NCBI RefSeq assembly: GCF_014138265.1 | Contig: NZ_JACGXL010000001.1 | Span: 496,001 to 560,000 of the forward strand | Direction: 5' to 3' | Length of the DNA: 64,000 nt | DNA from: Dokdonella fugitiva | GTDB taxonomy: Bacteria; Pseudomonadota; Gammaproteobacteria; Xanthomonadales; Rhodanobacteraceae | In this document: positions 47,782 to 55,429 of the stretch, piece after piece | Layout of the letters: each line of letters begins with the position of its first letter | Numbering within the stretch: position 1 is the stretch's first letter | Translations under genes and position numbers: made by a program | Notes under the pieces: generated by a model | What the model saw: the letters and a program-made list of their open reading frames with translations, nothing else | What the model was told of the DNA's origin: nothing | Database searches by the model: none

Positions 47782-47985
47782 TCAGTGCAGCGACAGGCTC
47801 CCGTGCGGTTCTCCGTTGGACCGGCCCTTGGAATTCGCCGGTCGCCAAGCGAGGATCTTGTCGAACGACAGCGGCAAGCCGTAGACGTCGATGAAATCGT
47901 CGTTGCGATAGACCGCGTCCTGCCACTCGCCGTCACGCAGCTTGACCTCGATCTTCTGGCCTTCGATCGGCAACTGACTGTTCAT
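47782..47985 (-). CDS. Small hypothetical protein, SH3-like
   Basis: 67 residues starting M-N-S-Q-L-P-I-E-G-Q-K-I-E-V-K-L-R-D-G-E-W-Q. The alternation of short beta strands (I-E-V-K-L, W-Q-D-A-V-Y, D-F-I-D-V-Y-G-L-P) suggests a small beta barrel. I do not recognise it. The ATG at 47983-47985 has a strong GAGGAG eight bases upstream, which is the main reason to believe the gene. Confidence 0.55.
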   Translation of the reverse strand: MNSQLPIEGQKIEVKLRDGEWQDAVYRNDDFIDVYGLPLSFDKILAWRPANSKGRSNGEPHGSLSLH

Positions 47986-48082
47986 GCGTTCTCCTCGCAG
48001 TGAGTGCGGATCGAACGTAAGCGAAAGCACCTAAGCGCCGCCTGAAGCGTGGCGCCCGGCTGTTCAGGGTGCAGTCGGAAAG

Positions 48083-49642
48083 TCAGGGCTCGAAACCGCT
48101 GCGGAAGATCAGATCGGGCTGGCGTTCGTACGCGCCGACGTCGACCGCGCCGCCGCGCGGCGCGCCGCGCTGGTCGGTCGCCGGTGCACCTGCAGTCGAT
48201 CCACCGTCGATCGCCGGGCTGCCGGGCGGCAGCGCCATCGTCTCGGTCGGACCGCCGTTCGCCGCGGGGTCGGCGAGATTGGCGTTCGCGAACACGGTCC
48301 CCGGAGCGACGGCCGGTTCGCCCTGCCCCGCTGCGGGACGCGCCTGCGGCCATTGCAGGTTGCCGGCACCGTTCGCGGCGGGATGCAACATCGCCCATGG
48401 GTTGTAGGCGTTGCCGCCGACGTTGTCTTCGAACAGCACGTTGCGCAACGTCAGCGACGCTCCGCTGTCATTGGCGATGCCGGCGGCGAAGCATCCCGCG
48501 CACGGTGCGGCGTTGTGGGCGATCGTGAGGTTCTGCAAGGTCAGCGCGCTCGCCGCCTGGATCGCCATCGCACCCCCGAGGCCGCCGCGTGCGAGGTTGC
48601 CGACGAACGTCGAGTTGCTGATGCTGCCCTCGAGCACCCCGCCGTAGCCGAACAGCGCGAGGCCGGCGTAGCCGTTCGCGTCGTTGTCGCGGAACGTGCT
48701 GCCGCTGATCGCGATCGGGCTGCCCTGGATATACGCGCCGCCGGCGAGCTTGTCCGCCGCGCTGCTCGTGTTGCCCTGCACGGTGGAGTCCTGCAGTCGC
48801 GTGTGCGACGCATTGCTGTAGGTGACGGTGAACAGGCCGCCGCCGAACGCATTCGCCTCGTTGTCGATGAGCCGGACGCGACAGAGGTTGACGAAGCGGG
48901 CGTCGCCGTCGACGCCGATCGCGCCACCGTTGCCGCCGTTGCCTGGATTGCCGCCGCTGCCGGTCGCATGGTTGCCGGTGAACACGCTGTCGTAGAGGTT
49001 CACGCGCTTGGAGCCGAGCGAATAGAAGGCACCGCCGTTCGAACCGCTGTTGCCGTCGAACTGCCCGCGTACGACCGCGACTTCGGCCGCACCGACGACG
49101 TAGAGCGCGCCACCGCCGTCGTCCTGCGCGGAAGCGATCGCGTGGTTGCCGCTGAAGCGCACGTCGAAGAATCGCAGCGTCACCGCCTGCCACGGCCCGC
49201 CCGTCGCCTTGTAGAGGCCCGCTCCGCTCGCCGTGGGCGTGCTGCCGTCGGCGATGCTCCCGTGCGACAGCGTGAACGCGTAGGTCTGGTTCGCTGGATT
49301 CTGCACCTCGATCACGCGGCGCACGTGGTCCCCCGAGAGCGTCGCGCCGCCGAGATCGAACGTGGTCGCGCGCGTGACGCGCAAGGTCGCGCCGAGCGCG
49401 AGCGTCGACGCGCCGATGTCGAGGCGGATCGGCCCGCCTGCATCGAGCGCCTGCTGCACCTGCGCGGTGGTCACGCTGCCGGCGCCGCCGTTGCCGAGCA
49501 CCACGGGCGCGACCAGAGACGGTGTTGCAGGCGCGACGCAGTCGAACGAGACCTGCGCGATACCCTCATCGGGGACCAGCGCTGCCGCGCATGTCAGGGC
49601 GACCGCGAAAGCGCGCGCGACGGCCGCCGCCATGGGATTCAT
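48083..49642 (-). CDS. Exported beta-helix protein with choice-of-anchor Q ending and D-x-I-F tail
   Basis: 519 residues. A signal peptide (A-F-A-V-A-L-T-C-A-A-A-L-V) leads into a right-handed parallel beta-helix (repeated G-N-x-A and S-x-F-x-x-N turns; G-G-A-I-G-V-D-G). Near the end a choice-of-anchor-Q-like block reads P-G-S-P-A-I-D-G-G and V-D-V-G-A-Y-E. The protein stops one residue after D-L-I-F-R-S-G-F-E (48089-48115). The choice-of-anchor domain is known from proteins carrying different C-terminal anchors, which supports treating the tail as a sorting signal. The ATG at 49640-49642 has GGAGGAAGG upstream. Confidence 0.88.
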   Translation of the reverse strand: MNPMAAAVARAFAVALTCAAALVPDEGIAQVSFDCVAPATPSLVAPVVLGNGGAGSVTTAQVQQALDAGGPIRLDIGASTLALGATLRVTRATTFDLGGATLSGDHVRRVIEVQNPANQTYAFTLSHGSIADGSTPTASGAGLYKATGGPWQAVTLRFFDVRFSGNHAIASAQDDGGGALYVVGAAEVAVVRGQFDGNSGSNGGAFYSLGSKRVNLYDSVFTGNHATGSGGNPGNGGNGGAIGVDGDARFVNLCRVRLIDNEANAFGGGLFTVTYSNASHTRLQDSTVQGNTSSAADKLAGGAYIQGSPIAISGSTFRDNDANGYAGLALFGYGGVLEGSISNSTFVGNLARGGLGGAMAIQAASALTLQNLTIAHNAAPCAGCFAAGIANDSGASLTLRNVLFEDNVGGNAYNPWAMLHPAANGAGNLQWPQARPAAGQGEPAVAPGTVFANANLADPAANGGPTETMALPPGSPAIDGGSTAGAPATDQRGAPRGGAVDVGAYERQPDLIFRSGFEP

Positions 49643-49928
49643 CGTCCTTCCTCCGATCATGCGGCCATCGTAGGCCGATGCGCCCGGCGGTGGCGTGACG
49701 GTATCGTCATCGGGCGCGTCCCGCTGGTGCGCCGCCGTCGTGGTGCGAGCGCTACCTGCGGTACCGTCGATGCGACGAAACGCACCGCGGACGCGCCCGT
49801 CTGCAGTGGCTCCGGCTCGCGTCGCTGCAAGTGGTCCTGTTGCTGCGGGAGGTCGGACGCAAGACTCGGATGGATCGGACGGTGGCCGCGCCGCACGATG
49901 TCGCCCGCCGCCACCCGTCGAGGTCCGC

Positions 49929-50699
49929 ATGAAAGCGAAGTTGCCGCCGTGCATCGTGTTCCCGCTCGCCCTCGCCATCGCCGGCTCGCCGGCGCGCGCG
50001 GAGGAAGCGCCGCAACTCGTGTACGGCTACGTGCAGCTCATGAACAACTACATCGGCCGCGGCCTTTCGCAGAGCGTGGGCGAGCCTTCGGTGCAGGCGG
50101 AGGTCGACGTCAACCCCGGCGAAGGCGTTTACGGCAATGCGAGCGCGGTGCGCATCGGCTGGATCGACAAGATCACGCCCGGCAATCGCGTGCACTACGA
50201 GATCGATGCCGTGCTCGGCTATCGCTGGCTGTTCGGCCACAGTGGCGAGGTCCGCGCCGGGGTGCTGCAACTGCAGTTTCCCGGTCACTACGTCGCGCAC
50301 GCGCGACGACCGGACACGACCGAAGTCTTCGCCTTCGTCGGCTGGCACGGCCTCAATGCGCGCATCAACTACGACGTCACCGATTCGTTCGGCACGCCCG
50401 ATTCACGCGGTTCGTGGTACCTCGACACCAACGCCAACTGGCCGGTCGCGCCGCGCTGGAACCTCGCCGCGCACGTCGGCCGGCGCCATTCGCGCGGCAC
50501 CGACCCGCAGACCGGTGCGAGCAACGAGAAGCGCTTCTCGTACACCGACTACAAGCTGTCGGTCGCGCGCTCGTTCGTCCACGCGACGAGCCTCACGCTC
50601 GCGTACTCGTGGACGACGGCCGATCCGGCGATCTACACGCTCGACGGCTACGACGTCGGCGGCCGCCATGTTTCGGTCGTGCTCGAGAAGGATTTCTAG
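49929..50699 (+). CDS. TorF-family putative porin
   Basis: 256 residues. A signal peptide ending at A-R-A-E-E-A, then beta-strand-rich sequence with N-N-Y-I-G-R-G-L-S-Q-S near the N-terminus and a final V-S-V-V-L-E-K-D-F, as in TorF (Gcw_chp) outer-membrane proteins. The terminal phenylalanine suits BAM recognition. It is an outer-membrane barrel of unknown substrate. The start at ATG 49929 has a weak site (GAGGT). Confidence 0.85.
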   Translation: MKAKLPPCIVFPLALAIAGSPARAEEAPQLVYGYVQLMNNYIGRGLSQSVGEPSVQAEVDVNPGEGVYGNASAVRIGWIDKITPGNRVHYEIDAVLGYRWLFGHSGEVRAGVLQLQFPGHYVAHARRPDTTEVFAFVGWHGLNARINYDVTDSFGTPDSRGSWYLDTNANWPVAPRWNLAAHVGRRHSRGTDPQTGASNEKRFSYTDYKLSVARSFVHATSLTLAYSWTTADPAIYTLDGYDVGGRHVSVVLEKDF

Positions 50700-50706
50700 T
50701 CGCCGT

Positions 50707-50730
50707 TGCCCGCGGCGATCGCCGCGGGCA
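50707..50730. terminator. Perfect 24-base palindrome between convergent genes
   Basis: TGCCCGCGGCGA and its exact inverse, centred at 50718/50719, between the TorF stop and the first roadblock gene stop. Strong GC stem, no T-tract; probable two-way terminator. Confidence 0.65.
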
Positions 50731-50741
50731 CGGCGCTGTCG

Positions 50742-51101
50742 TCACAGCTGCAGCGTCTGCTCGACGTCCTGGGCACCGCGACGGGCCAGCGCGAGGTTCG
50801 ACTTCGACTTGTCGAGCACGAGGTAAATGAACAAGCCGACCTTGGCCGCGACCGGGCGGATGATGTGGTACTGCTTGCCGAGCGTGATCAGGATGTCCTC
50901 GATCGCGTCGTTGAGGCCGAGCGACTTCATCGTCTTCATCTTCGCACGCACGACCTCGGTGTTGCCGGCCGCCGCTAGATCGAGGTCGAGGCCCGTCCCG
51001 ATCTTTCCGAGCAACATGCCGCTGTTGGCGTCGACCACGGCGGCGCAGAGCGCGCCGTCGACTTCGAGCAGCTTCGCAAGACTATCGTTGATGTTGGCCA
51101 T
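50742..51101 (-). CDS. Roadblock/LC7 domain protein (1)
   Basis: 119 residues. The fold pattern is that of roadblock proteins (L-A-K-L-L-E-V-D-G-A-L-C-A-A-V-V-D, G-M-L-L-G-K-I-G-T, then T-L-G-K-Q-Y-H-I-I-R-P and F-I-Y-L-V-L-D). Roadblock proteins bind small GTPases of the MglA type and often act as GAPs. It is the last gene of an operon with a GTPase and a second roadblock protein. ATG at 51099-51101. Confidence 0.85.
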   Translation of the reverse strand: MANINDSLAKLLEVDGALCAAVVDANSGMLLGKIGTGLDLDLAAAGNTEVVRAKMKTMKSLGLNDAIEDILITLGKQYHIIRPVAAKVGLFIYLVLDKSKSNLALARRGAQDVEQTLQL

Positions 51102-51161
51102 TGCCTTGTCTCCGAGACATCGGGTTGTATCGCCGCGAGCGGTGCCTCATCCGGCCGCGAC

Positions 51162-51557
51162 TCATGGATCCAGCAATTTCGCCAGCGCCTGGCAGCAGCG
51201 TTGGGTCGCCCACAACAATTGCCCGAGCACCGCATCCTTGCCGGCGACGACGGCGAGCGACATCGAGCGGCTGCTGCCGACGCGCATGATCGTCACGGCG
51301 CCGCCGTTGCTCTCGATCGTGGTGCGCTCGAAGTCGCCCAGGCCCGCCTCGCCTGCCAGGGCGGTGCCGAGCGCGGCGAGCGAGCTGCCGATCGCCGCGA
51401 GGCGCGCCGACGCGGCGGCATCGGCCGCGTGCGACGCGATCTCGAAACCGTCCGAAGAGAACAGCACGGCGCACTGCACGCCGGCGACTTCGCCGTAACC
51501 CTCGAGCACCTTTCGCGCGAGTTCGCGCGACAGCTTGGCGGGTCGCACCTTGCTCAT
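51162..51557 (-). CDS. Roadblock/LC7 domain protein (2)
   Basis: 131 residues. A roadblock-like domain with V-L-F-S-S-D-G-F-E-I-A-S-H, E-S-N-G-G-A-V-T-I-M-R and S-M-S-L-A-V-V-A-G-K-D. Different in sequence from the 119-residue partner at 50742-51101, so the pair may form a heterodimer. The ATG at 51555-51557 overlaps the GTPase stop (51554-51556). Presumably regulates the GTPase. Confidence 0.82.
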   Translation of the reverse strand: MSKVRPAKLSRELARKVLEGYGEVAGVQCAVLFSSDGFEIASHAADAAASARLAAIGSSLAALGTALAGEAGLGDFERTTIESNGGAVTIMRVGSSRSMSLAVVAGKDAVLGQLLWATQRCCQALAKLLDP

Positions 51558-52117
51558 GCGGGCACCCCGTGGGCCGTGTGCGAACCGAGGATGCAGACGA
51601 GCGTGCGCACCAGCATCATGACGTCACCCTGCCTGCGCACGTCGACCGACAGCACGGGCGCGACGATGCCGCGCGCATCGAGGCGCGCCGCGAACGCGTC
51701 GGTGCTCGGCGCGTTCGGCACGTCGGTGCGACCGACGCCGACCACCAGCGCACCGTGCGCGACGTGCGGAATGAACGCGTCGACGAACACGTCGAGCTGG
51801 ACGAGCGCGCCGGGCGCGCTCGCGTCGAGCAGGACGATCACGCCGGCCGCGCCGCGTCCGAGGATGTCCCACATGAAGCGATAACGCACCTGCCCGGGCG
51901 TGCCGTACAGGCGCACGACGCTGCCGTCGGCGAGCGTGATGCGGCCGAAGTCGAAGCCGACCGTGGTCGATTCCTTCGCGTGCGCGACGCGATCGGTGTT
52001 CTCGACCTCGGTGCGCACCGGTTCGCCTTCGCTGATCGCGGCGATCGCCGTGGTCTTGCCCGCGCCCATCGGCCCGGTGAACACGATCTTGAACTCGCCC
52101 GCTTCCACTCCGCTCAT
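51554..52117 (-). CDS. MglA-like small GTPase
   Basis: 187 residues. G1 loop G-P-M-G-A-G-K-T-T (15-23), a switch II region with Y-G-T-P-G-Q-V-R-Y (family variation of D-T-P-G), and a degenerate G4 reading V-G-R-T-D. These features are seen in the MglA/ATP-GTP-binding group of bacterial GTPases. It is presumably inner-membrane or pole associated and cycles with the roadblock proteins encoded beside it. The ATG at 52115-52117 overlaps the stop of the first gene (ATGA). Confidence 0.88.
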   Translation of the reverse strand: MSGVEAGEFKIVFTGPMGAGKTTAIAAISEGEPVRTEVENTDRVAHAKESTTVGFDFGRITLADGSVVRLYGTPGQVRYRFMWDILGRGAAGVIVLLDASAPGALVQLDVFVDAFIPHVAHGALVVGVGRTDVPNAPSTDAFAARLDARGIVAPVLSVDVRRQGDVMMLVRTLVCILGSHTAHGVPA

Positions 52118-53040
52118 GCGGCGAGCCCCAGGTGGCGCCGCAGTCCGCCGAGGAAACGATCCCAGCCGCTCTGTACGCGACCGCGCGCGAGCAACGCCGG
52201 CGCCTGCTCGCTGCCATTCGCGACGAGCAAGCCGGCGAGCGAAGCCGCCGCGAGGAAGCGGTGCACGTCGGCCGCGGGCTGACCGCTCGCCTCGACCAGC
52301 GCAGCCGGCGTCCATGCGCGCACCGTGCTCATCGCGCACAGCTCGAGCATTCCGGTATTCACGCCGAGCCGACCGAAGTCGGGCCATCGCCGCAGCCGGT
52401 AGGCGACGTCGGCGAAAAGCCAGGGCGCGAGCCGCGCAGGCCCGCTCAATCCGACGTACCAGGCGAAATCGCAGGCGGCAATCGCCGGCGCATCGGCAGG
52501 CGGGCTCGTTCCCGTGGGATGGAACGCAGCGAGTTCGAGTTCGCCGGCGCGCAACCTCGCGATCGTTCGCGCCGCCGCCCTCACGAGGCCGTGGCCGAGC
52601 CACACCTCCTCGCCGAGCGGCGTGCGTGTGACGTGCCAGGCCGCATTGCCGGACTGCGGCATCAACGCGCGCAGCGATTCCGCCGCGCTCCAGCGGCTCG
52701 GGTCGCCGCGCTCGCGCCCGGGCGATGCGGCCAGCAGGTCGGCGACGTCGTCGAGCACGGAGAGCAGTTGCATCACGCGGAACGGGTGGCGCAACACGAA
52801 CGGCGCGGGCGGCCAACTGCTGCGGTCGTCGATCACGAGCACGACCGGCTTGCCGGTGGCGCCCCATGCGGCGAACGTGCTGCCGTCTCCTTCGGAGGAC
52901 GCGAACAGCACGTCGGCATGTTCGATCCCGGCGACCTGCCAGGCCGCCTTCGAGCGGCCAGCGACGATCTTCAACATGGAATGGAATGCGTGCGACGTGT
53001 CGGGTTGCAGACCCACGTCACATATCTTCAGCGTCTGCAT
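52114..53040 (-). CDS. Unrecognised operon-leading protein, receiver-like plus winged helix
   Basis: 308 residues, no signal peptide. The N-terminal 105 residues look like a degenerate receiver fold (D-V-L-F-A-S then P-V-V-L-V-I-D-D and F-R-V-M-Q-L-L), lacking an obvious phospho-aspartate pocket. The middle is helical; the last 100 residues resemble a winged-helix region (A-L-V-E-A-S-G-Q-P-A-A-D-V-H-R-F-L). I cannot name the family. The ATG at 53038-53040 follows GGAGG. It heads the operon and its 3' end overlaps the GTPase start by four bases, so a functional link is likely. Confidence 0.72.
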   Translation of the reverse strand: MQTLKICDVGLQPDTSHAFHSMLKIVAGRSKAAWQVAGIEHADVLFASSEGDGSTFAAWGATGKPVVLVIDDRSSWPPAPFVLRHPFRVMQLLSVLDDVADLLAASPGRERGDPSRWSAAESLRALMPQSGNAAWHVTRTPLGEEVWLGHGLVRAAARTIARLRAGELELAAFHPTGTSPPADAPAIAACDFAWYVGLSGPARLAPWLFADVAYRLRRWPDFGRLGVNTGMLELCAMSTVRAWTPAALVEASGQPAADVHRFLAAASLAGLLVANGSEQAPALLARGRVQSGWDRFLGGLRRHLGLAA

Positions 53041-53541
53041 CGGCGGCCTCCGTTCTCGCTCGCGGCTCGCCGCGCGGTTCGCCGCGCGACGCCGGGACAC
53101 TTGTTGGCAGAATTTGTCCACATGTGACGTCGACCCCCTCCTCCTGAGTGCATCGAACCATCGCTGCGCCGCTACCCCGACGGCGCCTGCATCCGCCTTC
53201 GTCCGCTGGTGCCCGACACCTCCCCTTCCGTCGTCGTGCGACGCATCCGCCGCAGCGCTGATCACGACGATGCAATGCGTGAGCCAATGTATACGTCCAC
53301 ACATGTAGACTGCGGAAGAGGGTTGGAACCACCTCGGGCGCAGCGTGGACCCGATCGACAGCGACGCTGCGATCACAGCCGTATCCGCGCACTTCGATCA
53401 GTGCGGCTGATTGCGTCGGCGTAACGGCATGCTTGCCTTTCCTTAACCCGATGCATCGCATCCTTCGCGCGGCCGCATCATCGCGGCGATGTCGACGAGG
53501 GAGTCGCGGATGTGGACGGCGACGATGCGGAAGGCGACGTG
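53041..53541. other. 500-base divergent regulatory region
   Basis: No believable gene. GTCCACATGTGAC at 53116-53128 is almost a perfect palindrome, and GTCCACACATGTAGAC at 53295-53310 is a related imperfect one; both suggest a regulator binding site upstream of the GTPase operon. The rest shows no clear elements. ORFs in this stretch look like shadows. Confidence 0.4.
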
Positions 53542-53802
53542 GTGAGGCGTGCGTGGATGTGGGTCGCGGCACCGATCGGAGCTGCATTGGCGAGCAAGGT
53601 CGGCTCGACGGAAGCGGGAGCGAACCCGGGCGGTTGTCCCGGGCTCGTCGCGCACGTGACGCTCAGCGACTACGACGGCACGCACAGCCTGCCGCTGTGC
53701 GTGGCTCCCGGCGGCTTCAACGTCAGCGGCGGCGTCGTGACCTTGAAAGTCTACGACCCGGCATCCGACGGAATATTCCACAATGACTTCGATGCTTCCT
53801 AG
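53542..53802 (+). CDS. Short exported protein with D-x-I-F tail
   Basis: 86 residues from the GTG at 53542, which has GGAAGG seven bases upstream; a GTG at 53512 also has a site but would give an acidic leader before the signal peptide. The signal peptide is R-R-A-W-M-W-V-A-A-P-I-G-A-A-L-A, then a mature part of about 65 residues with two cysteines (P-G-G-C-P-G-L, S-L-P-L-C-V-A), ending S-D-G-I-F-H-N-D-F-D-A-S (motif at 53767-53793). The motif, despite a tiny unrelated body, suggests it is recognised by the same machinery as the large proteins. Confidence 0.65.
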   Translation: MRRAWMWVAAPIGAALASKVGSTEAGANPGGCPGLVAHVTLSDYDGTHSLPLCVAPGGFNVSGGVVTLKVYDPASDGIFHNDFDAS

Positions 53803-54010
53803 TCAACACGGAATCTTAGTCGACACGTTTTGCCGCCCTTCCTTGCGTGGGGCGACGTCGGACGCGTTTCGAGGGATTCTCCGCGCCGAACCGCGCGGTT
53901 TTCCCGGCTGTGCCGGCCGATCGTTTGGTCTAGCCTGTGATCCACCCGAAGGAGAGCCGCCCGGTCGGCCGCCGCCAGCGAGGTAGCGGACGCCGGATGT
54001 TCGGGCCGCC

Positions 54011-54063
54011 GCAGCACCAGTGATCGAAGGCCAAGGGAGGGCTACTTCGAACTGGTGCTGCGG
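54011..54063. other. 12-base inverted repeat with inner stem
   Basis: CGCAGCACCAGT (54011-54022) and ACTGGTGCTGCG (54052-54063) form a perfect stem; inside it CGAAG/CTTCG can also pair. It is 12 bases beyond the OsmC stop. It may end the osmC transcript or be a structured RNA element. Confidence 0.5.
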
Positions 54064-54074
54064 ACCTTCCCCCT

Positions 54075-54542
54075 TCAACCCGCCCGGGTCACGATGCGCA
54101 CGGCACCCTGCAGGGTCCGGTGCACGGGGCAGCGCTCGGCGATCTGCAGCAGGCGTTCGCGTGCGGGTTCCGGCACGACGCCGTCGATCCATATCGTGCG
54201 TTCCAGCCGGTCGATCTTCGCGCCGGCGTCCGTCTCGCAATGTTCGCAATCGACTTCGTGCACTTTCTCGTGCCGCACGAGGACGCGGATGCCCGAGACA
54301 GGCAAGGCCTTGAGCTTCGCGTAGGAGTGCATCGTCATCGCCGTGCACGCGGCAAGTGCTGCCGACAGCATGCCGTACGGCGAAGGCCCCTGGTCGGTGC
54401 CGCCGAGCGCGACCGGTTCGTCGGCGATCGCGGCGTGCCCCGCGATGTCGAGCGTCGTACGGAAGCCCGTGTTGTCGGATACCGCGTACGCCTCCCCTTC
54501 GCCGAGCGGCGTGCGCCCGGCGTCGAACCCTGTTCCGCCCAT
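54075..54542 (-). CDS. OsmC family peroxiredoxin-like protein
   Basis: 155 residues. The two redox cysteines are visible in L-A-A-C-T-A-M-T-M and E-R-C-P-V-H-R-T-L, with the D-Q-G-P-S-P-Y-G-M-L domain in between. Organic-hydroperoxide detoxification is the known role of the family, in the cytoplasm. The ATG at 54540-54542 follows AGGAGA. No regulator is adjacent. Confidence 0.9.
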   Translation of the reverse strand: MGGTGFDAGRTPLGEGEAYAVSDNTGFRTTLDIAGHAAIADEPVALGGTDQGPSPYGMLSAALAACTAMTMHSYAKLKALPVSGIRVLVRHEKVHEVDCEHCETDAGAKIDRLERTIWIDGVVPEPARERLLQIAERCPVHRTLQGAVRIVTRAG

Positions 54543-55100
54543 GATCGTCTCCTGCCGATGCGGGCGACCATGCTACCTTCGAAGGGCGCGGCGCGCCTCG
54601 CGCCGCGCGAACAGCATGCGCGACCCGCGTATCCGCCGGATGGTCACGCGCGACTCCAGGCGCATCCATCGATGCCGCACGATCGAATCGTCGAGCGGTT
54701 GCCGCGCGGAACGCCATCCGCAGCGCACACGATGCAGACTCGCCGATCGTGGTCCGCATTGCGCACGACGCGCCGCGTTGCAACGTCGCAGGTTCAAATT
54801 CCGTTTGTTGCGACGCGTTCAGCAACGCGATGCGAAACTGATCCTGCAACGATTGGTGAAACTCCCTCCCCTGAGTCAATCCCACGTTTGCGCCGCGCGT
54901 GAGCGCCGCATCAGGACAAGTCGCAATAATCGATCGCCATGGACGCGGCGAGGAGACGGCGGATCCGGCGCGAGTCGGGCCCGCCGTTTCCATTTGGTGA
55001 ACCGAGATCGCGCATCGCGATCTCCGCCCGCTCGCACATGCGACGTTCAGCCAGGGTCGCCTAGCGTTGCCGGCGGGAAGACGGGTACGGAGAACTCTCC
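54543..55100. other. 558-base gene-free region with several dyads
   Basis: I find no gene here. Local dyads include CGTTGCAACG (54776-54785), CGTCGCA...TGCGACG (54784-54790/54809-54815), CGCGTT-CAGC-AACGCG around 54814-54829, and GAGATCGCG-CAT-CGCGATCTC (55004-55024). The first three overlap and look like alternative stems of one structure. It lies between OsmC and the zinc-ribbon gene and may hold a structured leader or a small RNA. Confidence 0.4.
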
Positions 55101-55334
55101 ATGACGAAGATCGACATTCCCGATCTCACCGGCGGCAACGGCATGCTGCTGCAGTGCCCGCACTGCAATGCCTACAACCTCGATACGCCGCTGCTGCCGC
55201 GTGGAGACGACTACGTCGAATGCCTCACGTGCGGTGAGCTGTTCACCTATTCGTTCGTGGAGTCGTGCGCGCTCGCGAGCACGCGCGAGATGCTCGCCCG
55301 CGAGTTTCCGAACCTTCCGCTCGATCCGCTTTGA
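55101..55334 (+). CDS. Small zinc-ribbon protein
   Basis: 77 residues. Two CxxC knuckles (C-P-H-C-N-A-Y and C-L-T-C-G-E-L-F) that should bind one zinc. No known domain beyond this. It may be an adaptor or transcription-associated protein. The ATG at 55101 follows GGAG, 11 bases upstream. The long upstream non-coding region could regulate it. Confidence 0.72.
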   Translation: MTKIDIPDLTGGNGMLLQCPHCNAYNLDTPLLPRGDDYVECLTCGELFTYSFVESCALASTREMLAREFPNLPLDPL

Positions 55335-55429
55335 CGGATTGCGCCGCCGCGGCACCGGCCGCGGCGTGAACGACGCCCGCTTCCGGCGTCGAACGGCGTG
55401 TTCCCTGGGTATGCCCACGGAGCCACGCC

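Noticed and set aside
49657-49914. 85-residue minus-strand open frame in the gap before the TorF gene
   Set aside because: Composition is Arg/Pro-rich without ribosome site or recognisable domain. It looks like a shadow frame of the regulatory region.
54781-54815. tRNA-like T-arm sequence GGTTCAAATTCC
   Set aside because: The bases around it do not form a T stem and no matching acceptor or anticodon arms are seen. It lies in the loop of another stem.
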